A stretch of 64,000 nucleotides of DNA from Ampullaceana balthica. Its lineage: Eukaryota > Mollusca > Gastropoda > Lymnaeidae. The DNA is taken from positions 496,001-560,000 of the forward strand of contig CALYLW010000168.1 of the NCBI GenBank assembly GCA_944989445.1, written 5' to 3'. The stretch's first letter is position 1. The number at the start of each line of letters is the position of its first letter. Below, one piece after another: positions 24,107 to 34,217 of this stretch. Under the pieces are notes generated by a model. The model made no database searches. It was not told the DNA's origin and saw nothing but the letters and a program-made list of their open reading frames with translations. Made by a program: the position numbers and the translations under genes.

Positions 24107-24962
24107 ACAGTATATTACCGTATATACTCGTTCTAAGTTCTAAAGCCGACTTTTTTTTGTGGACAAAATCTAGGGGAAAAGGTTGGGGGGGGGGTGGTGT
24201 CGGCTTACGAGTGGGTCAAAGGTCATTTCTGCATGTACATTGAATATGGGTGTTGTTATTGTCATGAAGGTCTTTGTTTACATTCTACAAGATTCGACTG
24301 CTCTGCCAGAAGTTACAAAGTATCATGAAACATCCGCACTTACCTTATTTATTCATTTTATTTATTTTTGTGAAAGTGAATGTTTTAATAAATTGTTTTA
24401 CAAATTTTGTTTTCAACAACGAATTTTAATGTACGCGCTTTCGAATCTGTTTACTTTAAAAATAAATTTAAAAAATACCGATAACTCTTGCCTAACAAAG
24501 ACAAAGATACGTAGTATAATGTAGATGGAAATACTAGTAAATGCTATAAATATGACATCCATCTTCTCTGTCATTCAAATCTCTTTGTTCTCCAACCAAA
24601 ACAAAAGTAAACAATCATAATGACTGGTTTATCTGGTCACTCTTGCCTAACAAAGAACACAAAGACAAAGATAGGCAGTACAAAGTAAACAATCATAATG
24701 ACTGGTTTATCTGGTCACTCTTGCCTAACAAAGAACACAAAGACAAAGATAGGCAGTACAAAGTAAACAATTTAATGACCAATATAGCTTGTAGTTGTTG
24801 TTTTTTTGTGTTTTTTTTTGAACATGTACAATTTTGTTTAAGCTGTCCTATTAATTTTTGGGGTCGGCTTACGAGCGCGTTGCACACTTTTTTTTACTAT
24901 TCTCTTCCAAAAGAGGGTGGGGGTGGCCCGGGGGGGGGGATCGGTTTATGAACGAGTATATA
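24107..24962. mobile_element. Probable TIR element with GTATATACTCGTTC ends
   Basis: The left end GTATATACTCGTTCTAAG, followed by CCGAC and a G-run, is mirrored by GAACGAGTATATACGAG preceded by a G-run and ATCGG at the right. GGTCGGCTTACGAG motifs recur inside both ends. The interior holds a direct repeat (24606-24775). No transposase seen. Boundaries approximate. Confidence 0.5.
24606..24775. repeat. About 79-bp direct repeat, two copies
   Basis: Two near-identical copies containing ACTGGTTTATCTGGTCACTC and CAAAGACAAAGATAGGCAGT. A partial third copy lies at about 24484-24520. Confidence 0.85.
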
Positions 24963-25254
24963 CGAGTATTATATATATATATATAACATTGTAAATGGTA
25001 ATATCTTGTATACAGCCAGTAACAAATGTGCCAATAAATTCGCGTTGCTCATTCTAAAATAATCTAAAAGGTACATAATATATAATAACATTTTAAAGGG
25101 AAATAACTTGTAACTAACCAGTAACCCAGTAACCGACGTGCCATGTACCATAAAGATTGTCTCAGCAGATTGACGACTGGTCCTACAGTTTAAAAAAAAC
25201 AAACTGTGATGTGTATTCGTCTTAAAATAACATTGATGTCCATAGTTGTACATA

Positions 25255-26095
25255 GAGATGATTTCATCCACAGGGGCTAGAGGGGAGCAATGGGTTGTCT
25301 ACGGATGATTTCATCCACAGGGGCTAGAGGGGAGCAAAGTAATGGGGGTGAGACTGCAATCAGGCTTTTAAAAAGGTAAATGCATAAAATAAAAACAGGG
25401 TATTAGTAGGCCTGACAGGCTGACAGGACGTAACACAACAGCGAACGTTTCGGCAAAGAGCTTTCTTCAACGGACAAATATTACACAAACGGGTCAGTCT
25501 GGAGAATAGACTAATCCATGAATATGGGACTCTTACACCACATGGGATCAACGTTGTGTTCGCACTGACAAGCTGATTGATTGGCCACACCCACCCTTTC
25601 CTTTCCTATTTAAGCTCTTACTTTTCTCTCCTTGCTTTATCTCTACTGGATTACTTGGATTTCACCGCAGTTAAGTGTTTTTTTCTCTATTATTTCGTTT
25701 TATTCGTTTCATTTGTGTACTATTTGTCCGTTGAAGAAGGCTCTTTGCCGAAACGTACGCTGTTGTGTTACGTCCTGTCAGGCCTACTAATACCCTGTTT
25801 TTATTTTATGCATTTACCTTAGAGGGGAGCAATGGGTTGTCTACGGATGATTTCATCCACAGGGGCTAGAGGGGAGCAATGGGTTGTCTACGGATGATTT
25901 CATCCACAGGGGCTAGAGGGGAGCAATGGGTTGTCTACGGATGATTTCATCCACAGGGGTTAGAGGGGAGCAATGGGTTGTCTACGGATGATTTCATCCA
26001 CAGGGGTTAGAGGGGAGCAATGGGTTGTCTACGGATTATTTCATCCACAGGGGTTAGAGGGGAGCAATGGGTTGTCTACGGATTATTTCATTCGC
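25255..26095. repeat. 47-bp minisatellite split by a retroelement
   Basis: Unit contains GATGATTTCATCCACAGGGG, CTAGAGGGGAGCAATGGG and TTGTCTACG. Nearly two units lie at 25255-25337 and about six at 25821-26095. The interruption is the element at 25338-25820. Confidence 0.93.
25338..25820 (+). mobile_element. Inverted-repeat retroelement copy 1, Penelope-like, hammerhead-like motif
   Basis: Flanked by the 12-bp direct repeat AGAGGGGAGCAA (25326-25337 and 25821-25832). Arms of about 110 bp (about 25372-25480 and 25715-25820) are inverted copies, each holding GCCGAAACGT and TTACGTCCTGTCAG. A second copy with the same outer sequence lies at 40890-41228. In the right arm, TTGAAGA, stem GGC/GCC, GAAA, then a potential stem ACGTA/TACGT and GTC resemble a hammerhead ribozyme core with one core change. 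Hammerheads and inverted terminal repeats are known for Penelope-like elements, and that assignment is inference. The spacer has a TATA-like CTATTTAAG but no ORF. Confidence 0.6.
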
Positions 26096-26557
26096 AGTAC
26101 CCTCCTCCACCCCCACCCCCACACACAAAATCAAATTCCCTCTCAATAAAAAAACGAAACAAAATCAATTTGGTTACCAAACGCATACATGTTTTGCAGT
26201 GTCACTGCTAAGTAGATGCTAATATATATATTTTAAAAAATGTTGGTATGGCAATAAACAAATTATAATATTATTTGCATAAAATTCCTGTACCAGGTGA
26301 ATAAGGTAATGCTATTGGCATTCCACCACCAAGCTGGAAATGTACATCTACGCCAAGCTATAGAATTATTTTACTTGTAATTTAACAAAATCACAAGTCA
26401 ATCGGGATGGCGAAATAAGACGAGAGTAACGTGTTGGTGTTTTTTTTTCATTAGAAACAAGCAGTCGTGTCATTTTAAACCGCTGCCTTGTGTAAAATCA
26501 AGAAGAGGTCGAGTTTGAGTGACAATGGGGTTATTGATGTTGATTCATGGTGCCGCC
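26096..26557. other. Downstream flank of the unrecognised gene
   Basis: AT-rich sequence after the stop codon at 26558 on the minus strand. It may contain that gene's 3' UTR. No polyadenylation signal was confidently chosen. A short CCACCCCCACCCCC tract lies at about 26107-26121. Confidence 0.35.
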
Positions 26558-27402
26558 TTAAGTTGTTGGTTGGACGATTGACGGCGTCTTCCGGTTGATG
26601 ACATCTTTCCCCACGCTGTGGTCAATGACCTTCGTTTGCTTTGCGGGGACGGCCACCGCCGGCGGTGTCGCGTCATCGTTGTCTGCCGCTAGCCTGGCTG
26701 TCAGACTGGCCACTCCTGGCGGCAGCACGTTCTGGGGCCACATCTCGTGCATCTTGGACAGCTTCCCCGCCTCGATCATGTTGTCGACGTCCGCTTCTCT
26801 GATCGCCGTGTCCATGGCTCTGGTCGGACGATACTCCCACAATCTGAGCACGGGCCGGTCCTCGCCCAGGTGGCAGACGAGAAGGCAACACGACACGGCG
26901 TCCGGGTGCGCGAGTCCGTTCTGGATGACCATGGCCTTGACCAGGCAGAGTTCGTTCACGTCCATCGGCCTCGGGGTGGGCATGCCCGTGACTTTGATGT
27001 TGACCGCGTGCAGCACTCCGGCCTTGCGGCACAGGAGGTCGACCTGACCCGACAAGACCCGCACCAGGTTGGCGACCTTGACGTGGGCCGTGAGCCGGAC
27101 GTTGACGGCTTCGAACGAATCGAACCAGGTTCCGATCTTTTGGTCAAACAGCCGACACAGGTGCCCGCAGAACGTGGACTCCAGGTCTATGTGCTGCTTG
27201 GGGTGGATGTGTCTGAAAATGTCCACGGCTCCCTTGGATTTCAGCAGCGTGATCATGGCGTGAAAGAATTGCTTCCCCTGCTCCTCTCGGCCTATCTGGG
27301 TCAAAAACTGTTCGTATTTTTCCCGCGTTTTCTCGTGTCTCGTGAGGTCCAGACGACACGCCTCTTTCCTTATTAGGAATGATTCCCATAGTTCCTTGCG
27401 CT
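26558..27402 (-). CDS. Unrecognised gene, terminal exon (280 codons), possible PD-(D/E)XK-like fold
   Basis: The largest non-repetitive ORF in the window. The acceptor CCCCACACAG is at 27403 onward, the exon begins with two bases completing a phase-1 codon, and the frame is open to TAA at 26558. From the first full codon, residues 1-45 are charged (RKELWESFLIRKEAC). Residues 117-137 read SGQVDLL, then HAVNIKV, followed by a helix-like ELCLVKAMVIQNG and a hydrophobic strand CCLLVCHL. The order G-x-V-D-(x)n-x-I-K-(x)n-helix is that of RecB/Cas4-like PD-(D/E)XK nucleases, with Asn where the acidic residue of (D/E)XK is expected, so it may be catalytically impaired. The tail from residue about 230 is low-complexity. 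GC content is markedly higher than the surroundings. I do not recognise the family; the nuclease comparison is inference. Confidence 0.7.
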
Positions 27403-28435
27403 CTGTGTGGGGAAAAAATAATACAATAACGTAATTTCTTTCAAAAAGTGATATTACACAGTTTTACATAAATCAACTCGCAGCCTAGCAGTAATTACAA
27501 AGCTCTACAACAAAACAAATCACGTTTAATAAAATTTGGCAAAGTTTTGTGTGGTGTGTGGTAAGAGGAGGCCGGTGAGAGGGCAAGGAGTGGGAGTGTT
27601 GTTTACCATGAGCGTTAGCGTTTTCTTGCTGTGTACAAGACGTGGATACATTAAACAACAATCTAGAGCCAATTCTAAAAAAAAATACAGCACTAAGTCT
27701 ACACAAAATACGGGTGAAATGTGAAAGACAAAACACTTCGACAGCCAAAATTGAACACGCCGAGCACGTATCGTGTAGACACTGTAAACAGTGAGTTCAA
27801 GGGAAATACAATTGTTTTGGGGGGACAAACCTGATCACAGATCTGGGACACCCTCTTTGAAAGACGCGCCTTACGGTTGTAAATGTCATTAAGTAAAACA
27901 AATATTCTATCATCAATACGATATTTTTCAGCAATATTTCTGGAGATGGTTTAACCACCTTAAGCTATGAGATGATAGGTTTGGAGACGGTTCGATTTGA
28001 GATAGTGTGATGAGACAGCCAATGGGAGGTTTTCAGTAAAGCAACTATACCGTATGTTAATGTTTATGTTTGGATTAATTTCCAAATGCTCGCGTCGATA
28101 AACTGTTCTCTAAAGATACATATAATTTTTCATACTCTCTTATTCCGGAGACGGTACGAGTTGGGACACGAATCCTTATACCAAAACCGAATCAGTTTCA
28201 TCTAATGATAGGCGATATATTGGAACTGGTATTGTACTTTCGATATTGTCTTTGTGCCGGGTCTTGAAGACAATTAGAGCTAACTCAATCAACAGCACTA
28301 AAATCAAAGATCATTTCCTTTATACGCGAACGCGTGTCAGTTGGGGGGGGGAGATTTGACCTAAGAGTTGATGGGGAACGTACGCAGAAACGTGTCCCTG
28401 CTCTCCAAACGCAAAAGCTAAGCCATTCATTAATT

Positions 28436-28545
28436 CAACGCCCCTGATGGTACATTCTACGCCCCTGATAGTACGTGCTACGCCACTGAAAATTCGTGCT
28501 ACGCCCCTGATAGTACACACTACGCCCCTGATAGTACGACATACG
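28436..28545 (-). repeat. Short tandem repeat directly after a splice donor
   Basis: About five copies of a unit near 22 bp on the minus strand, each containing ATCAGGGGCGTAG, with one copy TTCAGTGGCGTAGC that equals a hAT terminus. It starts within 15 bases of the donor of exon 28555-28692. Confidence 0.75.
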
Positions 28546-28554
28546 AATACACAC

Positions 28555-28692
28555 CGACTGAAGGGTCGTACACGCTGGTGAGGTTAACCTGACACAGGGC
28601 CAGTGTCGTCATGTACACCTTCATCGTGTCGGTGTCATAGTCGTCTGCTAGCTTGTCCAGCTGGCGGTGCAGTTTCTGGTCGTGGTGCCACA
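28555..28692 (-). CDS. Unrecognised gene, internal exon B
   Basis: The acceptor CTCGTGTCAG and the donor G|GTGTGT (28554 downward) bound 138 nt with 2+135+1 phasing, so both introns are phase 1 and the exon is symmetric. It encodes a segment containing LHRQLDKLADDYDTDTMKVY and NLTSVYDPSV. It is clearly related to exon A (31327-31501): both share L..L.KL...YD..TMK(V/I), a short acidic/polar loop, VY, and the same exit phase. Its last G plus AG of the terminal exon gives Glu. Upstream in-frame codons (NLPEPPINSRLVS) remain open and the acceptor could lie further out. Confidence 0.6.
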
Positions 28693-29294
28693 CTGACACG
28701 AGGCGGGAATTGATGGGTGGTTCGGGAAGGTTGGCAGAGGCGGCACCGACAGGAAACAAAAAACAATAACAAAATAACAATATTTGGACGTGAGGCGTGA
28801 GGAAGGGGGGGGGTCGAAGTTGTGTGTTTGAAGTTATTGGGTAAATGCGGCCAACAGCGGGTACTCACTCTAATTCTGTTGGCCAAAGTCAGTAACTAGG
28901 AATTGGATCTGTCTGTCTTCTATGTCAAGGAGTAATGAATATTTAATTTCTAAACTTCCAATGGTCCTCGCATCAAACCAAGATTTGACATAAGTCGAGG
29001 TATTTCATGGACTCCACACAGGAATTGATGTGAACAAATGGGGAGACATATGAGGTAAGCAAATAGACGGATATTAGTTATAAAAATAGTTGCCCAAAGA
29101 AAATAAAAATTTAAAATATAAATAACGGGTAACAAAATTTAAGCTTTTTTAATATTGGTATACTTGTTATCCTTTCTCACTAAGAACCATTTCAGGGTTT
29201 CCCCAATTACAGTCTCAGCCACAGTTCCAAGTGTGTATAATTATTTTACATATTTAACTTTAGAAATGACACAGACTTTGTTTGTAGAACTCAC
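28693..29294. other. Intron sequence without recognised features
   Basis: A G-run lies at about 28805-28813. AT-rich otherwise. No exon seen. Confidence 0.4.
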
Positions 29295-31340
29295 TCACCA
29301 GCACTATATGCACTGTCCCCCCCCCCACTCACCAGCACTATATGCACTGTCCCCCCACTCACCAGCACTATATGCACTGTCCCCCCACTCACCAGCACTA
29401 TATGCACTGTCCCCACTCACCAGCACTATATGCACTGTCCCCCCACTCACCAGCACTATATGCAATGTCCCCCCCTCACCAGCACTATATGCACTGTCCC
29501 CCCACTCACCAGCACTATATGCACTGTCCCCCCACTCACCAGCACTATATGCACTGTCCCCCCACTCACCAGCACTATATGCACTGTCCCTAACTCACCA
29601 GCATTATATGCACTGTCCCCCCACTCACCAGCACTATATGCACTATCCCCCCACTCACCAGCACTATATGCACTATCCCCACTCACCAGCACTATATGCA
29701 CTGTCCCCCCTCACCAGCACTATATGCACTGTCCCCCCACTCACCAGCACTATATGTACTGTCCCCACTCACCAGCACTATATGCACTGTCCCCCCACTC
29801 ACCAGCACTATATGCACTGTCCCCCACTCACCAGCACTATATGCGCTGTCCCCCCACTCACCAGCACTATATGTACTGTCCCCCCCCTCTCACCAGCACT
29901 ATATGTACTGTCCCCCCACTCACCAGCACTATATGCACTGTCCCCCACTCACCAGCACTATATGCACTGTCCCTAACTCACCAGCACTATATGCACTGTC
30001 CCTAACTCACCAGCACTATATGCACTGTCCCCCCACTCACCAGCACTATATGCACTGTCCCCCCACTCACCAGCACTATATGCAATGTCCCCCCACTCAC
30101 CAGCACTATATGCACTGTCCCCCCCACTCACCAGCACTATATGCACTGTCCCCCCACTCACCAGCACTATATGCACTGTCCCCACTCACCAGCTCTATAT
30201 GCACTGTCCCCCCACTCACCAGCACTATATGCACTGTCCCCCCACTCACCAGCACTATATGCACTGTCCCCCCACTCACCAGCACTATATGCACTGCCCC
30301 CCCACTCACCAGCACTATATGCACTGTCCCCCCACTCACCAGCACTATATGCACTGTCCCCACTCACCAGCACTATATGCACTGTCCCCCCACTCACCAG
30401 CACTATATGCACTGTCCCCACTCACCAGCACAATATGCACTGTCCCTAACTCACCAGCACTATATGCACTGTCCCCCCACTCACCAGCACTATATGCACT
30501 GTCCCCACTCACCAGCACTATATGCACTGTCCCCACTCACCAGCACTATATGCACTGTCCCCACTCACCAGCACTATATGCACTGTCCCCACTCACCAGC
30601 ACTATATGCACTGTCCCTAACTCACTAGCACCATATGCACTGTCCCTAACTCACCAGCACTATATGCACTGTCCCTAACTCACCAGCACTATATGCACTG
30701 TCCCCCCCCACTCACCAGCACTATATGCACTGTCCCTAACTCACCAGCACTATATGCACTGTCCCCCCCACTCACCAGCACTATATGCACTGTCCCTAAC
30801 TCACCAGCACTATATGCACTGTCCCTAACTCACCAGCACTATATGCACTGTCCCCCACCGGACTCACAAGCACTATATGCACTGTCCCCCACCGGACTCA
30901 CAAGCACTATATGCACTATCCCCACTCACCAGCACTATATGTACTGTCCCCCACTCACCAGGACTATATGTACTGTCCCCCCCACTCACCAGGACTATAT
31001 GTACTGTCCCCCACTCACCAGGACTATGTGTACTGTCCCCCACTCACCAGGACTATATGTACTGTCCCCCCACTGACCAGGACTATATGCACTGTCCCCC
31101 CCCACTCACCAGCACTATATGCACTGTCCCCCACCGGACTCACCAGCACTATATGTACTGTCGCCCCACTCACCAGGACTATATGTACTGTCGCCCCACT
31201 CACCAGGACAATATGTACTGTCCCCCCACTCACCAGCACTATATGCACTGTCCCCCACCGGACTCACCAGGACTATATGTACTGTCGCCCCACTCACCAG
31301 GACTTGATGTACTGTCCCCCACTCACCAGGACTATATGTA
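29295..31340 (-). repeat. 29-31-bp minisatellite carrying a 5' splice site in every unit
   Basis: On the minus strand each unit reads GACAGTGCATATAGTGCTG followed by GTGAGTGGGG, giving roughly 65-70 units by length. The same sequence forms the end of exon A: the last exonic bases ACAGTACATATAGTCCTG are followed by GTGAGTGGGG at 31326. Units nearest the exon keep its AGTCCTG form (seen as CAGGACT on the plus strand from about 30950 to 31330), while distal ones carry AGTGCTG. The array is therefore an amplification of an exon end plus intron start. If read through, 30-bp units encode ten-residue repeats such as DSAYSAGEWG. Plus-strand ORFs over it are artefacts. Confidence 0.93.
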
Positions 31341-31501
31341 CTGTACACGTTGTTGTCCCCCAGAGATTCCACTGCCATGAATATCTTCATTGTCGTCAGG
31401 TCGTAGGCACGCGACAGCTTCTCGAGCCTCAGCCTCAGCTCGTCCTGGTAGCCGTAAGGAACCACATTTGGGTTCATGGTCGTGGCAATTTCGCGAGAAC
31501 T
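31327..31501 (-). CDS. Unrecognised gene, exon A (paralogous to exon B)
   Basis: It encodes MNPNVVPYGYQDELRLRLEK, followed by LSRAYDLTTMKIFMAVESL and NNVYSTYSPG. The donor CCTG|GTGAGT leaves phase 1, like exon B. The upstream boundary is uncertain: the acceptor TCCCACTAG (start 31501, phase 0) keeps the frame open, and TACGGCTACCAG is an alternative nearer the homologous start. Joining A to B gives a GTG codon, then B to the terminal exon gives GAG, so A-B-terminal is phase-consistent. A possible further upstream exon begins after the acceptor TTTTTTTTACAG at about 31782, but its frame could not be decided. Confidence 0.55.
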
Positions 31502-32251
31502 CTAGTGGGAGTGCCTACAAGTCAGCTCAGGTTGCGGCCCTTGATACCAGCCGAGCCACACTGAATGTGTGTGTTCAGACGTGCGCTGTGCTGTGCTGAT
31601 GGCAGAATGTGTTGACATCGGTTGTCACTGACGTACCAAGGGTCAATTTCAACCCAGAAGTAAACCCACCAGACTTGCAGAGGTTCCAGAAGTTTCAGAC
31701 ATTTGTGGAGCTCAAGGGAGGAAACTCGTGATGTCAAACTGTAATGTGCAGTCACTGATGTCTGCCAAGGGCACCAACTGTAAAAAAAATATATTAATAC
31801 GCTGTTAACTGTTTTAGATCCCATGTTCATTATAAGCATTGTCAGATAGTCGTCTCTGAATATTGTTTTACAAGCAATAAATAAAACTTGATGTCTTTTA
31901 ATGTTTAACCTTTTTAAAAAAAAATAAGTCAAAGTCAGGGCAATTGTTGAAATGTAATTGAAGTCACCCCTCTTCTCAAAGCAAGAATGTTGACGAGAGT
32001 TCAGTTTATCAGTATCAGCCATTTCCACATATGTTAGCATTAGACATCTAGGCATGACTCCTTTGGCATGAGGTGATGGTGAGAATTTACACACTACAGG
32101 TCTAATATTAGATATAATATATGCAGTTTGTTGGTGTAGATTGGCATTATTAATGGTAGATAGAATATAGTTTGTTGATCTAGTTTGGCATATTGATGGT
32201 AGATAGAATATAGTTTGATGATCTAGTTTGGCATATTGATGATAGATAGAA

Positions 32252-33839
32252 AAGTGGTTCTCAACCTGTGGTCCGCGGAGATGTGCCTGGTGGTCCGCGA
32301 ACAAAAATAATGAAATTTTTATTTTAAAAAATAATAAGAACACGAAACGGTAAAATTTTTGTCACATGTTGAATATATTGATTAATATTAATTACTCGAT
32401 GGCGAGAGCATAGCGCCGAGAACAATATGTTTTGAGTCTATATTCACTTTTAGCTATACATTATACATATGCGTCATAGCAAATGATCAACCCAGACCAC
32501 TATGTGTAATATGCTCGCTAATTCTTGCAAATGAAGCGGTGAAACCTGAAAAACTTCGAAGACATCTGAAAACTAATCATAATGTCTGCTCCGAGAAAGC
32601 ATTGGAATACTTTTTTCACTAAAACATTCACTTGATAGTCAGAAGCCCTGCATACGACAAGCAACTAAAGTCAATCAGAAGGCTTGAAGAGCATCATTTT
32701 TGTTAGCTTTACGAGTTGCAAAGGTCAAAAAGCCTGGTTTGAAAATGACTGTTTGAATTACGTTATGCTGTGAGTTTCTTGGAGAGAAAAAAAATCGAAG
32801 CTTGTTGATCATTTAAACGATAGCTTAAGGGTTGCTGTTCTGGTTTACTTGGCTGACATTTTAGAAGAAATTAATAAACTTAATTCATCTCTGCAAGGAA
32901 AGCAGACATATTTAATTACTCTCAGTGACAAAGTGTCTGCTTTTACGAAAAAGCTTGATCTTTGTAAAAACAATTAAGTTCAGGGGAATTTTTACATGTT
33001 TGATCAATTTTAGGAATTCCCCGAGAAACCAGAAGATGCTGAAACCAATAAACAACTGTTGATAAATTTGATTTTGGACCATATTCAATCCCAGCAGGAT
33101 CAATTTAACTTCTACTTTGGTGATTTGAACGTTCAGAGTTTTTCGTGCGTGTTTCCAGTCCGTTTCTTGCACACATTGACTAATTAAATTTACTACCATC
33201 GAAATTAAACCAATTCATAGAACTGACCAGCGATACTACTTTGAGTATGTTGCATCAGAAAGTGATCTTGATTAAATTTTCTAGTACTCAGAATTGTCTT
33301 AGAAAGCTTAACAATACTTTTACCCTTTGCAACATCACATCTCCGTGAGTGTGGATTTTCTGCATTGGTTACGATCAAAACAAAACATCGTTCCCGACTT
33401 GAAGTGGAAGATGAACTACGATGGAGTCCTTCAAGTATTACACCTCTTTTTGATGTGCTGTGCTCAAATGTACAAACTCAAGGCTGGCACTAAATAAAGA
33501 AATGTAGCAGTTTTACTAATATAAACTGCTATTTATGACTTTAAGTGTTTTTTTAAATAAGACTATAATTATAAGACTAGTATAAGTGACATGTGTTCAT
33601 TACAAAAGACAGTCATTACTATCTGTTTACATTCAATATTTTTGGGAGCATGTAAATCGTAGCATATTAGTATAGTTTTACTTACTAACCTAACATGTAT
33701 ACAAGTAACTAATTATATGCACCGTATAATTATATATACATTTCTAGTACGGCAGTGGCACACATTTTCAGTAGTGGTCCGTGGCTAAGACGCACATTTT
33801 TCAAGTGGTCCTTGAACCTCAAAAGGTTGAGAACCACTG
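32252..33839 (+). mobile_element. hAT transposon (BED-finger type) copy 1, 1588 bp
   Basis: Termini AAGTGGTTCTCAACCTGTGG and AGGTTGAGAACCACTG. Perfect 8-bp duplication AGATAGAA (32244-32251 and 33840-33847). GGTCCGCG motifs lie just inside both ends. Carries a decayed transposase (32485-33490). The second copy is 35159-40310. Confidence 0.92.
32485..33490 (+). pseudogene. Decayed hAT transposase, ZBED5-like
   Basis: Near the 5' end the frame reads PLCVICSLILANEAVKPEKL then RRHLKTNHNV, a BED zinc finger (C..C ... H....H) typical of ZBED5/FAM200/SCAND3-type hAT proteins. Near the 3' end, TLPFATSHLREC-like and SALVT residues (about 33317-33370) mark the dimerisation domain. Several stops and frameshifts make it non-functional. 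Much shorter than a full transposase of about 600 residues. Confidence 0.8.
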
Positions 33840-34047
33840 AGATAGAATATTATTATAGTTTGTTAAAAGTAGTTTGGGATATTGATGGTAGATAGAATAT
33901 AGTTTGTTGATCTAGTTTGGCATATCGATGATAGATAGAATATAGTTTGTTAAAAGTAGTTTGGCATATTGATGGTAGATAGAATATACTTTGTTGATGT
34001 CGTCTTGACATTATTGGTATAGATCGTTCAGACTTCAGACGTAAGGC

Positions 34048-34217
34048 TTAGTACTGGGCGGTGGTAGAGGTGACGGGGTACCTTTTCATTTTGATGTTTG
34101 CACCGGGGCCACATTCCGTGATTTTTATGTGGATGTTATGGGAATTAAGTATTACGTGTCTGGTGCGAGTGTCATATTCATACCCATTGAGGTAGTTAAT
34201 TCGAGCTATAACTTGGC
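34048..34217 (-). CDS. Candidate terminal exon of unknown gene (55 codons)
   Basis: On the minus strand, after a polypyrimidine tract and acceptor TTAACAAG, a frame runs QVIARINYLNGYEYDTRTRH, then VILNSHNIHIKITECGPGAN, ending in STTAQY and TAA. Composition is protein-like, with a Cys-Gly-Pro-Gly loop. The frame needs a phase-1 upstream exon. A good donor (GTAAGT at about 34365-34370) ends an open segment upstream at 34371-34480, but no single frame choice is convincing. Family not recognised. It may be a non-coding coincidence. Confidence 0.35.

Larger units (their letters stand above)
32140..34012. repeat. About 43-bp minisatellite split by a hAT transposon
   Basis: Units containing GATAGAATATAGTTTGTTGA and TCTAGTTTGGCATATTGATG lie at about 32140-32251 and again at 33840-34012. 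The hAT at 32252-33839 inserted between units. Confidence 0.88.

Noticed and set aside
26595..27376. 150- and 209-codon plus-strand ORFs and other minus-strand frames
   Set aside because: Shadows of the GC-rich minus-strand terminal exon, which has splice and composition support.
29155..31564. Several ORFs of 100-310 codons on the plus strand (HQHYMHCPPT-type repeats)
   Set aside because: They translate the splice-donor minisatellite in multiple frames at once. Not protein-coding on that strand.
31522..31782. Upstream exon after acceptor TTTTTTTTACAG (frame WCPWQTSVTAHY or LVPLADISDC)
   Set aside because: Good acceptor, but two competing frames, no clear donor, and a stop before exon A in the longer frame. 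Left unannotated as coding.
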